Shown: positions 43,206-51,291 of the stretch, one piece after another | How positions within the stretch are numbered: position 1 is the stretch's first letter | Layout: each line of letters begins with the position of its first letter | Origin: 0-14-0-80-60-11 sp049322355 | GTDB lineage: Bacteria; Desulfobacterota; Desulfobaccia; Desulfobaccales; 0-14-0-80-60-11 | Direction: 5' to 3' | Assembly: GCA_049322355.1 (NCBI GenBank) | Contig: JBMORG010000010.1 | Location: 496,001-560,000, forward strand | Length of the DNA stretch: 64,000 nucleotides | Made by a program: the position numbers and the translations under genes | The notes under the pieces: generated by a model | The model's input: only the letters and a program-made list of their open reading frames with translations | Told to the model about the DNA's origin: nothing | Database searches by the model: none

Positions 43206-43883
43206 ATGATAGGCACTACCAAGAAACCCCTAGAGGAGATCATGGAAGCCTTGCAAGGGTACCGCAAAGTGGCGGTGGTGGGCTGCGACGGCTGCGCCAA
43301 GGTCTGCCTGAGCGGCGGCACCGATGAAGTGGCCGCCATGGCGCAGGAACTGAAAAAACAGGGGAAGGAAATCGTTTTCGAGGCCTGCCCGGAGCGTACC
43401 TGTAACGTGGTCAAAGCCAACCCCGTATTGGAACCCCTGGCAGACCGGATTAAAGAAGCCGAGGCCCTCCTGGTCCTGGGGTGTGGCGGGGCCGTGCAAA
43501 TAACCCGGCAACTCACCGAAAACTACGGAATCACTGTCCCTGTAAAGACCGGCCTCAACTCCGTGGGTCACATGGACACCCTCATCGGGGGCACCCTGGC
43601 CGTGGAGCAGTGCCAGGAATGCGGCGATTGCATCCTCAATGAAACCGGCGGCATCTGTCCGGTCACCAAGTGCGCCAAGAGCCTGCTCAATGGTCCTTGC
43701 GGGGGCGCCGAGAACGAAAAATGCGAGGTTGATCCCAGCCGGGACTGCGCCTGGATTCTGATCTACAAGCGGATGGCGGCTCTGGGGGAAACCGACAAAC
43801 TGAAAAAGTTTGTGGCCCCCAAAGATCACGGCAAGGCGGCCAAACCCCGCACCCTGTATATCAAGGAAGGGAGGGTGGCATGA
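43206..43883 (+). CDS. metV: Methylenetetrahydrofolate reductase zinc/[Fe-S] subunit MetV
   Basis: A 225-residue protein of the MTHFR_C family found with MetF in acetogens and sulfate reducers. Cys-rich motifs: VGCDGCAKVCLSGG, FEACPERTCNVV, LGCGGA, CQECGDCILNETGGICPVTKC and LNGPCGG. They can bind zinc and an iron-sulfur cluster that passes electrons to MetF. AAGGAGG precedes ATG 43206 (in-frame upstream start at 43170 not used). It overlaps metF by ATGA. Confidence 0.9.
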   Translation: MIGTTKKPLEEIMEALQGYRKVAVVGCDGCAKVCLSGGTDEVAAMAQELKKQGKEIVFEACPERTCNVVKANPVLEPLADRIKEAEALLVLGCGGAVQITRQLTENYGITVPVKTGLNSVGHMDTLIGGTLAVEQCQECGDCILNETGGICPVTKCAKSLLNGPCGGAENEKCEVDPSRDCAWILIYKRMAALGETDKLKKFVAPKDHGKAAKPRTLYIKEGRVA

Positions 43884-44758
43884 AACTGACGGAGCTGTTT
43901 CAGAAGAAAGAATTCGTCATTACCAGTGAAGTGGGCCCCATGAAAGGCTGTTCCCGCAACGGCCGGCAGGCCGCCTTTCTCACGGAAGCCGAGAGCATCA
44001 AGGATTACGTGCACGCGGTCAACGTCACCGATAACCAGAGCGCGGTGATGCGCCTGGGCTCCCTGGCGGCCAGCGTCATCCTCAAGCAGGCCGGCATCGA
44101 GCCCATTTTTCAGCTTACCTGCCGGGACCGCAACCGCATCGCATTGCAGTCGGACCTGCTCAGCGCCTGCACCCTGGGAATCGACAACGTCCTTTGCCTT
44201 ACCGGCGACCACCTGAAGATGGGGGACCACCCCAACGCCAAGGGGGTCTTTGACGTCGATTCGGTCCAGCTTTCAAACATCGCCCGGGGCTTGAATCAGG
44301 GCCACGACATGATGGGCCGGGAACTCACCCAGGCCACCGACCTGGCCTTGGGCGCGGTGGTGAACCCCAACTTCCAGCCCCTGGACCTCCAGCTTTTAAA
44401 GATGGAAAAGAAGATCGACGAAGGCGCCCAGTTCTTTCAAACCCAGGCGGTTTACGATCCCAAGCTATTTGAGACCTTCATCCGCAAAACCGAAGGCTTC
44501 GGGGTGCCCATCCAGTATGGCATCGTCATCATCAAGTCTCCTAAAATGGCGCAATACATGAACGACCATGTCTCTGGCATCACCGTGCCTCAGTCAATGA
44601 TCGATGAAATGGCCAGCGTCCCGCCGGAGAAGTACCGTGACAAGGCCAGAGAGATAACCACCCGTCTGGTCAAGGAGATCAGACCCATGGTCCAGGGCAT
44701 CCACTTTATGCCCCTGGGCTGGTCGGATCTGGTGCCGGCTATAATTAAAGAAATGTAA
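43880..44758 (+). CDS. metF: Methylenetetrahydrofolate reductase MetF
   Basis: A 292-residue flavin TIM barrel that reduces methylene-THF to methyl-THF, the methyl branch of the Wood-Ljungdahl pathway or methionine supply. Signatures: EFVITSEVGPMKGCSRNGRQ, HAVNVTDNQSAVMRLGSLAA, NVLCLTGDHLKMGDHPNAKG and FQTQAVYDPKLFETF. Translation is coupled to metV through a four-base overlap. The short MetF with MetV indicates the MetVF type, which uses reduced ferredoxin or NADH. Confidence 0.93.
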   Translation: MKLTELFQKKEFVITSEVGPMKGCSRNGRQAAFLTEAESIKDYVHAVNVTDNQSAVMRLGSLAASVILKQAGIEPIFQLTCRDRNRIALQSDLLSACTLGIDNVLCLTGDHLKMGDHPNAKGVFDVDSVQLSNIARGLNQGHDMMGRELTQATDLALGAVVNPNFQPLDLQLLKMEKKIDEGAQFFQTQAVYDPKLFETFIRKTEGFGVPIQYGIVIIKSPKMAQYMNDHVSGITVPQSMIDEMASVPPEKYRDKAREITTRLVKEIRPMVQGIHFMPLGWSDLVPAIIKEM

Positions 44759-44794
44759 AATCTGGAACCTAAAGGTCTGAACAATTACCCTGAA

Positions 44795-44837
44795 GTAGGG
44801 CCAGGAAAGCGCGTCGCGGTCAAGTTCCTGGTCCTAC
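44795..44837. repeat. Hairpin repeat after metF
   Basis: GTAGGGCCAGGAA (44795-44807) pairs with TTCCTGGTCCTAC (44825-44837) with one G-T wobble around a 17-base GC-rich loop. No T-run follows; it may be a REP-type palindrome that also stabilises the metVF mRNA. Confidence 0.55.
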
Positions 44838-44904
44838 CTCATACCCATGGTTCGAGAGTTGAAGCACATTAAGAGCCTGCAGCCATCTGGTCAAGATCCG
44901 CACC

Positions 44905-45591
44905 ATGATTGTCTCAGCCAATCATCCCTATTTTTCCCCGTTTCCCGGCTTTTTTTACAAGGCGTCGCTTTCGGATTGCCTGGTCATCCTGGACAATGTC
45001 CAGTTCCCCCGCGGTACGACCTGGATCAGCAGAAATCGTTTTAAAAACGATCAGGGCACCCTGTGGCTGACCATTCCGGTGTGGAAAAAGGGTTTGGGAC
45101 TGCAGCCCATAAACCAGGTCAGAATCTGCTATGAAGGCCGCTGGCCCCATAAGCACCTCCAGAGCCTAAAGAGTGCTTACAGTCATGCCCCATTCCTCGG
45201 GGATCACCTGGACTTCCTTGAAGAGGTGTTTTCCAGACGCTGGGAATGGCTATTGGACCTGAACCTGGCCATTATTCGCCATCTCATGGGCAGCCTGCAG
45301 ATTGAAACCAGGTTGGTCCTCCTTTCCGAGTTGGGAATCAGCGCCGGAGGAACTCAACTTCTGGTGGAGATCTGCCGGGCGCTGGGAGCCCCTACCTTTC
45401 TGGCTCAGAGTCAGGCGCAAAAATATCTCGATGAAAATCTTTTCCGGGAAAGTGGGATTGAGCTGCGATTATACAAATATCAAGCTCCCATCTACCCTCA
45501 GCTCTGGGGGGATTTCCTGGCCAGCCTTTCCACCTTTGATCTGGTGTTCAACTGCGGCCCGAAGGCCCGGGATATCCTGCTGCGCCCCTAG
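44905..45591 (+). CDS. WbqC-like family protein
   Basis: A 228-residue protein matching WbqC: MIVSANHPYFSPFPGFFYKA, DNVQFPRGTTWISRNRFKN, TIPVWKKGLGLQPINQVRI and LSELGISAGGTQLLVEICR. Family members sit in O-antigen and polysaccharide loci and may modify sugars or amino-acid-linked sugars, but the exact reaction is not known to me. No strong ribosome site before ATG. It stands alone between metF and polX. Confidence 0.8.
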   Translation: MIVSANHPYFSPFPGFFYKASLSDCLVILDNVQFPRGTTWISRNRFKNDQGTLWLTIPVWKKGLGLQPINQVRICYEGRWPHKHLQSLKSAYSHAPFLGDHLDFLEEVFSRRWEWLLDLNLAIIRHLMGSLQIETRLVLLSELGISAGGTQLLVEICRALGAPTFLAQSQAQKYLDENLFRESGIELRLYKYQAPIYPQLWGDFLASLSTFDLVFNCGPKARDILLRP

Positions 45592-45669
45592 CCGACCCCT
45601 TCAATATCTTCTTGATGATGCTTATATTTCTTGGCAACTGAAAACCTGAATCTGTATCAGAGGCAGGCC

Positions 45670-47394
45670 ATGAAAAATAAAGAAATCGCCAAAATCTTCA
45701 ATGAGATCGCCGAATATCTGGAAATGGAAGGGGTGCAATTCAAACCCTATGCCTACCAGAAGGCGGCCCTCACCCTGGAGACCTTAAAAAGCGACGTGGA
45801 AGACCTTTATAAACAAGGCGGCCTGAAGGCCCTCAAGTCCATTCCCGGGGTGGGCGAAAGCATGGCCCGTAAAATCGAAGAGTATCTAACCACCAGCCGT
45901 ATCCAGTACTACGAAGACTTCAAACAGAAAATGCCCATCAATCTGGATGAAATCGTGGGCGTGGAAGGTGTAGGCCCCAAAAAGGCCAAGTTGCTCTTCG
46001 AAAAGCTGGGCATCAAGACCCTGGAAGAACTGGAAGAAGCAGCCCAAGCCCATAAAATCGCCCCCTTGTTCGGCTTCGGTGAAAAAACCGAAAAGAACAT
46101 CTTGCAGGCCATCGAATTCTTGAAGGGGAGCAAAGGCCGGTTCCTCCTGGGGGAAATTCTGCCTATTGCCAATCACGTCCTGGAGCAATTACAGCATCTG
46201 CCGGAAGTGAAGCAGGCCAATGTCGCCGGTTCGGTCCGGCGCATGAAAGAGACCATCGGGGACGTGGATTTCCTGGTGACCTCCACCAACCCTGCCAAAG
46301 TAATGGATTTTTTTGTGACCCTTCCAGGGGTCGTAAAGGTCTGGGGCCACGGAGCCACCAAATCCTCGGTGCGCCTGAAGGAAGGCTTCGACATGGACCT
46401 CCGGGTGATTCCGCCGGAGAGCTACGGCGCCGCGCTCCAATACTTCACCGGCTCCAAGGACCACAATATCGCTCTGCGGAAAATCGCCATCGATAAAGGC
46501 TATAAACTAAGCGAGTATGGCCTTTTCCAGGGCGAACAACTGGTCGCCGCGGAAACCGAAGAAGAAGTGTACGGCAAACTGGGGATGCCGTGGATTCCCC
46601 CGGAACTGAGGGAAAACCGGGGAGAGATCGACGCGGCCCTGGCGGGCAGACTCCCCGAGCTCATCGGCTACGACGACATCAAGGGCGACCTCCACGTGCA
46701 CTGCAACTGGGACGGCGGGGCCAACTCCATCGACGAGATCGTGGCCGCGGCTTCGGCCCTGGGCTATGAATACGTGGGCATTTCCGACCATACCCAGTTT
46801 CTCAAGATCGAGCGGGGTCTGGATGAAGAAAAGCTCCGGGCCCGCAATCAGGAGATTGACAAAATCAACGCCCGGCTGGTTCGGGAAGGCAAGAATTTCC
46901 GGGTGCTCAAGGGGTGCGAGGCCAACATCATGGCGGACGGCTCCATTGATATCACCAATGAGGCCCTGGCGGAGCTGGATTTTGTTATTGCCGGGGTCCA
47001 CTCCCTTTTCAAGCAGCCCCGGCAGGAAATGACCCGGCGCATCCTTACGGCTATGCGCAATCCCCACGTGGACATCATTTCTCACCCCACTGGCCGCATC
47101 CTGAAGCGCCGGGAGGAATATGAAGTGGCCATCGACGATTTGCTTCAGGCCGCTCAAGAGACCGGCACCATCCTGGAGATCAACTCCTACCCGGAACGCC
47201 TGGACCTGGGGGACGTCAACATCTTCGCGGCCAAGCAGGCGGGCATCAAGATGGTGATCAACACCGACACTCACAACGTGAACCAGCTTCATCTCATGCC
47301 CTTCGGCATCTCCCAGGCCCGCCGGGGCTGGACCGAAAAGAAAGACATCATCAACGCCTGGCCGGCGGGGGAGTTGTTGAGGATGTTGAAGTAA
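45670..47394 (+). CDS. polX: DNA polymerase X family with PHP domain
   Basis: A 574-residue bacterial PolX. The N-terminal helix-hairpin-helix and polymerase beta-like core has GVGESMARKIEEYL, GVGPKKAKLLFEKLG, the catalytic Asp pair in GDVDFLVTS and Asp in DMDLRVIP. The C-terminal PHP nuclease domain begins DIKGDLHVHCNWDGG and contains YVGISDHTQFLK, KGCEANIMADGSID and FVIAGVHSLF, with metal ligands. It acts in base-excision and gap repair. GAGGCAGG precedes ATG 45670. Confidence 0.94.
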   Translation: MKNKEIAKIFNEIAEYLEMEGVQFKPYAYQKAALTLETLKSDVEDLYKQGGLKALKSIPGVGESMARKIEEYLTTSRIQYYEDFKQKMPINLDEIVGVEGVGPKKAKLLFEKLGIKTLEELEEAAQAHKIAPLFGFGEKTEKNILQAIEFLKGSKGRFLLGEILPIANHVLEQLQHLPEVKQANVAGSVRRMKETIGDVDFLVTSTNPAKVMDFFVTLPGVVKVWGHGATKSSVRLKEGFDMDLRVIPPESYGAALQYFTGSKDHNIALRKIAIDKGYKLSEYGLFQGEQLVAAETEEEVYGKLGMPWIPPELRENRGEIDAALAGRLPELIGYDDIKGDLHVHCNWDGGANSIDEIVAAASALGYEYVGISDHTQFLKIERGLDEEKLRARNQEIDKINARLVREGKNFRVLKGCEANIMADGSIDITNEALAELDFVIAGVHSLFKQPRQEMTRRILTAMRNPHVDIISHPTGRILKRREEYEVAIDDLLQAAQETGTILEINSYPERLDLGDVNIFAAKQAGIKMVINTDTHNVNQLHLMPFGISQARRGWTEKKDIINAWPAGELLRMLK

Positions 47395-47881
47395 ATATTT
47401 TATTTAAACTGTTAAGAAGTTATGAGAATGGCAGTTATTACGATTTTTTCATCTCGTCCCCAAGCTCTGCTTGGTTGGAGAAAGCCATTCCGGTATATCG
47501 AGCTTTTGGCAAAGCCGGGCTTTGCACCAACTTAGTCCCCAGGCTGGAACTTTGGAACCAGAAAAATTTTCTTTTAAAACCAGGTGTTTTTACGAAATAG
47601 CCAAGTGCATGCCGGGAGATGATATTTACATTTAAGGTTACGGTCTACTGAGGTTTTACATTGGGGGCAAATGCTGCCAGTTCCCTAATCTCTACGGCCT
47701 TGAGTTTTCTGCGTCTAATATTTAAAGTATGCTTAAAATCCAGGAGTAAATTATTTCTTCAATAATTTTCATGCTATCACCTTTCATCGGATAATTTGGC
47801 TGCAATAAGGTTAACTTTGTTGCAGGTCACTTGCAGAGAGAGAAAGATTCCTAAAACCATGCATTGACGGAGGAATCGTCC
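47395..47881. other. Spacer with degraded repeats, 487 bases
   Basis: No gene. CTCGTCCCCAAGCTCTGCTT (47452-47471) is a degenerate relative of the palindrome at 5202. Minus-strand text near 47620-47700 reads ICPQCKTSVDRNLKCKYHLP in one frame, a possible zinc-ribbon remnant, but lacks a start. The permease and ATPase genes of the MCE system, expected here, are absent. Confidence 0.35.
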
Positions 47882-48769
47882 ATGGCTTTTTACCGGTCCA
47901 AGCTTTTCTGGGGGTTGGCTGTTGTGATTGTGGCTCTGATTGTCTATGGGGGCATACGTCTGATCCCCGGCAAATATTTTGAGCGGGGTGACCTTTATGT
48001 CACCTACTTCGAAGAGTCGGTGCAGGGCCTCCATGAGGACTCCCGGGTTCGCTACCGGGGGGTCGATGTGGGGTCGATATGGGGCATCAAGCTTGCTCCG
48101 GATCAAAAACTTGTTGAGGTGATCCTGAAGCTCAAGCTAACGAAAGAGGTGGCCAAAGAAACTGTGGCTCAGCTCAAAGTCAATCCCATCAACGGCCAAG
48201 TTTATTTAGAACTGGACAGCCTGAAGCCGGACGAAAAGCCCCGCGCCTTCAAGATGGCCTTTACTCCCAAATATCCGGTCATCCCTTCCCGATTTTCCGA
48301 CCTTCAGAAGGCCATGTCCGGCATCAATCTCTTAGTGCAACAACTTGAAGAAGCTGATACCAAGGGAATCTTTGACTAAGTCAAATCAACCGTCAAACAG
48401 GTGGAAGTCTTTTTCCGGGGGCCGCGCATGGAATCCATTTAGGAAAAGGTGGAAGGAACCATGAAAAACGTCCAAAGCAGCACCGGCAGCGTTGATAAAA
48501 TCTTGGCCTCCGGCCGGGTGGAAGAGGTCTTGACTGAGCCCCGAGATGCCTTGAAATCATCAAATGTTACCCTGGCCAAGGCGCAGGATCTCATGACCAC
48601 GATGAATGAAGTGATGGGCCGAACCGCGGTCCTGGCCGGGGAGATCAGGGCCACCAATGACAACTTGCGTAACGCCACGGCTACCCTGGACACCCTGGTG
48701 AACCGGATCAACGAACGTCCCTCCGACATCTTGTTCGGCAAGCCGTCCCCCGGCAGATTCAATGAATAA
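47882..48769 (+). pseudogene. MCE-domain lipid transport protein (MlaD/PqiB-like), two in-frame stops
   Basis: From ATG 47882 (strong GGAGGAA upstream) one frame runs through an N-terminal helix (WGLAVVIVALIVYGGIRLI), an MCE domain (FEESVQGLHEDSRVRYRGVD, ending LKVNPINGQVYLELDSL) and a long helical tail to 48769. The frame is interrupted only by TAA at 48377-48379 and TAG at 48440-48442. Text on both sides is plain coding sequence in the same frame (FD, stop, VKSTVKQVEVFF; MESI, stop, EKVEGTMKN). Both stops are one C-to-T change from CAA/CAG Gln. MlaD-type proteins carry phospholipid across the periplasm. Truncated at 165 residues it would keep the MCE domain but lose the helical tail. Confidence 0.85.
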
Positions 48770-49460
48770 CCAGAAAGGGATGCGAGATAATTTCTCTTCC
48801 ACCAGGCAGGTTCTTTCTCGGCTCCTCGGGTTACTGGTTATCTGTAGCGGCTTGATGTCTTTGGCCCTGTTTCTGTCGGGCTGTGGCAAACCACCGGTAA
48901 TGATACACAAACATCTGCTGGAATATTCTCCCCCGGAGGCGGCTCGCCGCTCCCCCATCCCCGAGGCCTTGAAGGTGGAGCTTTTTTCCGTAGCCCAGGC
49001 TTATAATTCCCCGGCCATGGTCTATCGTCCCGATACTTACCAGAGCGAAACGTATCGCTACCACCGCTGGAGAGTCAACCCCGGGGAGCTGGTCACCGAC
49101 TTTCTGCTTCGGGATTTGCGGCATTCCGGCTTGTTCAAGGCAGTTTTCGGCTATGGCAGCACGCCCAAGACCCGTTTCCAACTGGAGGGAGCGGTGGAAG
49201 AGTTCCTGGAGGTGGATGCCGGGGAAGCCTGGAGCGCGGTTTAAGCTTTAAATATAACCCTTCTGGATATGACACAGCAGGAGATAACCCAAAGGGTTGT
49301 CTTCCAGAAGAACTACCGCGCCGCCGAGCCCCTCATCGAAAAGACTCCAAAAGGTCTGGCGGCGGCCATGAGCCGGGCCATGCAAAACCTCTCGGGCGCC
49401 ATCATATCCGACACCTACCAAGCAGCCTGGAAAAGATTGTCGCTAAAGGGAAAAAATTAA
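48762..49460 (+). pseudogene. ABC-type transport auxiliary lipoprotein (PqiC-like), one in-frame stop
   Basis: Starts inside the end of the MCE gene (ATGA-type overlap). Signal peptide and lipobox LSGCGKPP mark a lipoprotein; VNPGELVTDFLLRDLRHSGL and FQLEGAVEEFLEVDAGEAW match PqiC/DUF330 proteins. A TAA at 49242-49244 interrupts the frame, after which LNITLLDMTQQEITQRVVFQ and NYRAAEPLIEKTPKGLAAAM continue in the same frame to 49460. The stop is again one C-to-T change from Gln. It is the expected partner of the upstream MCE protein, and both are damaged the same way. Confidence 0.85.
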
Positions 49461-49495
49461 ATATCGAAATATATAAAAGAAATTACTTCCTATTC

Positions 49496-49534
49496 CTCCT
49501 TCTTGATGGGGGTTGGGGTGGGGGTGAATGTAAT
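49496..49534. repeat. C/G-tract interspersed repeat
   Basis: TCTTGATGGGGGTTGGGGTG and GGGGGTGAA on the plus strand correspond to the inverse of the copy at 8945-8984. It follows the truncated end of the pcm remnant. Confidence 0.55.
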
Positions 49535-49556
49535 TACGAGTAATACCAAGATGCTC

Positions 49557-49786
49557 TCATATGGTGGCCTCCCCCGGCAGGGGCGGCGGCACTTCCAGGC
49601 AGGCATAGTCCCGGTAGGGCGGCGGAATGAAGGCCTCCCGGGGCACCTTGCCATGGCGGCCTTCAACCGGGAAGAGGTTAAAAACCCCCGGACCTCCAGG
49701 TCTTTGACCTTTTCCCGGCGCTCCTTAAGAAACTGTTCCGGCGTCTTTGTGGGAGGTTTGGGGGGCGGAATGGCCCAGCCGACCAT
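49557..49786 (-). pseudogene. Protein-L-isoaspartate methyltransferase N-terminal remnant
   Basis: ATG 49786 opens with VGWAIPPPKPPTKTPEQFLK then ERREKVKDLEVRGFLTSSRL and KAAMA; a one-base deletion then shifts the frame, in which KVPREAFIPPPYRDYACLEV continues to GEATI and TGA at 49557. The joined text matches the N-terminal 70-80 residues of Pcm (motif V.R..F.P...R..AY), but the SAM-binding body is missing and a C/G-tract repeat lies where it should continue. It is 13 bases past the porB stop on the same strand. Protein repair function is lost. Confidence 0.65.
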
Positions 49787-49798
49787 GGTGGCAAATGT

Positions 49799-50713
49799 TC
49801 AACTCACCTGGGCCCAATAAGCGTCCACCCGGTCCTGGATTTCCCGGATGAGGGCCTCATTGCGCTCAGGCTGAAAGAGATGGGCGAAGCGCGACTGGCG
49901 TTTCAGATACTCCTCTGCCGGCAGGCGGGGGTGGGGGATTTTGGTGTGGATAATCTGGCCGTCCACGTATTCCTTGAGGGGCCAAATGCCGGTCTTGACC
50001 GCCAGCCGGCCGATCTCCACGGCCTCTTTGGGGTCGAAGCCCCAGCCCGGCGGACAGGGGGCCAGGGTCAGGAGCAGCCGCGGGCCTTTGAGTCCCTTGG
50101 CCTTTTCGATCTTCCGGGTGAGGTCCAGGGGTTCTGCCCCCACCGCCGTGGCCGCGTACACCGGACGGTGTGCCGTCCAGATGGCGAAGAGGTCCTTTTT
50201 ATAGCCGGTAAAACCCGACCGGCCCAGGCTGGTGGCGGTATGGGCCGCGTGGGGGGTGGCCTCGGAATACTGCTGGCCGGTATTGCCGAAGCCCTCGTTA
50301 TCGTAGCAGAGGTAGAGAAAATCAAGGCCCCGCTCCATAGCGCTGGAGGTGGCGGAGAGTCCCATGCCATAGGCCGAGCCGTCGCCGGTCAGGACTACCA
50401 CCTGCAAATCGTCTTCAGGCCCCATGCGGCCTTTAGCCAGAAGCACATCCAGGGCGTCCCGAACCCCCTGGGCCCCGGCCGGGGCCGACGCCATCGCGGT
50501 ATAAAGCCAGGAGCCCCGGAAAGGGGTAAAGGGATAGGTGGCCAGGAGTGTCAGGCACCCCGCAGCGTTGACGAACACGGTCTTCGCGCCCAAGATATCA
50601 TAAACTTCGTGCACCGCCTCCAAGCCCCCGCATCCGGCGCACATGGGCGTCCCGCTGCCCAGCAGATGGACGGAGGGGAGGGGTTTGGAGCGAGAAGGCC
50701 TTGTTTGATTCAC
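49799..50713 (-). CDS. porB: 2-oxoacid:ferredoxin oxidoreductase beta subunit
   Basis: A 304-residue thiamine-diphosphate subunit. Cluster-ligand cysteines are in PMCAGCGGLEAVHEV and NAAGCLTLL and a later CPPGW. The thiamine motif is LTGDGSAYGMGLSATSSAME followed by YDNEGFGNTGQQYSEATPHA. It oxidises pyruvate or a similar 2-oxoacid to acyl-CoA, reducing ferredoxin. The alpha gene porA lies 578 bases upstream on the same strand, with a small opposite-strand gene between them, so the usual tight operon is loosened here. Confidence 0.9.
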   Translation of the reverse strand: MNQTRPSRSKPLPSVHLLGSGTPMCAGCGGLEAVHEVYDILGAKTVFVNAAGCLTLLATYPFTPFRGSWLYTAMASAPAGAQGVRDALDVLLAKGRMGPEDDLQVVVLTGDGSAYGMGLSATSSAMERGLDFLYLCYDNEGFGNTGQQYSEATPHAAHTATSLGRSGFTGYKKDLFAIWTAHRPVYAATAVGAEPLDLTRKIEKAKGLKGPRLLLTLAPCPPGWGFDPKEAVEIGRLAVKTGIWPLKEYVDGQIIHTKIPHPRLPAEEYLKRQSRFAHLFQPERNEALIREIQDRVDAYWAQVS

Positions 50714-50962
50714 AACACATCAACCTATCAAGTTGTCATAATCCACATGACTGCCGATCCAAAACTAAAGAACACCTTAAAAAAATCATAATACTTTCAA
50801 TAACGTTATGCAAGAAACCCGGCCTGCCAATACATTGACAGATTAAGGACATTGGGATAAAAATAAAAGAATTAATCCTCATGCACGCGCCGATTGGTCG
50901 AAATCAGGCTTTAGGAAGCCCTCACTGCGCGGTTGCTGCGATGCTTCTGGTTGAAAAACGGA

Positions 50963-51226
50963 ATGGCAGATTTTCGGCATAATCTTACCCCGCTGGAAGT
51001 AACAATTTTTTTAAAAACCGTTGCAGACCTGACGGAAAACCTGCTCATCCGGTATTGCCATAAAAACTCGGCTATTTGCCCTCAATGTGGCCATCCGGAT
51101 ATTTGCCGAGGCGGTGCGATAAGTTTATATAGCAGCAGTTTTGACAAGGTTACCCATGAGATTACTGCCTGCTTGCATTGCCGGTATAAAAATCTGACCA
51201 CGGTATTAACTATCGAGAAATTATAA
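50963..51226 (+). CDS. Small zinc-ribbon protein between porA and porB
   Basis: An 87-residue protein on the opposite strand from the por genes. It has AICPQCGHPDICRGG and ITACLHCRYKN, two CxxC pairs about 30 residues apart, preceded by a helical segment (LTPLEVTIFLKTVADLTENL). No family recognised. ATG 50963 has only a weak GG-rich site. It lies wholly in the porA-porB gap. Confidence 0.4.
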   Translation: MADFRHNLTPLEVTIFLKTVADLTENLLIRYCHKNSAICPQCGHPDICRGGAISLYSSSFDKVTHEITACLHCRYKNLTTVLTIEKL

Positions 51227-51291
51227 AGGCATTTTTATTAGTTCCTTCAAATCTCCCCTGGTGTGATTGATGCATTCGGCCACGCCTCGAG

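Noticed and set aside
47620..47700. Zinc-ribbon text ICPQCKTSVDRNLKCKYHLP on the minus strand
   Set aside because: Only about 35 residues after a stop, without a start codon; kept as a spacer note only.
47882..49460. Reassigned stop codons as an explanation for the in-frame TAA/TAG
   Set aside because: An intact RF1 is encoded (prfA), and many other genes in the window end normally on TAA or TAG.
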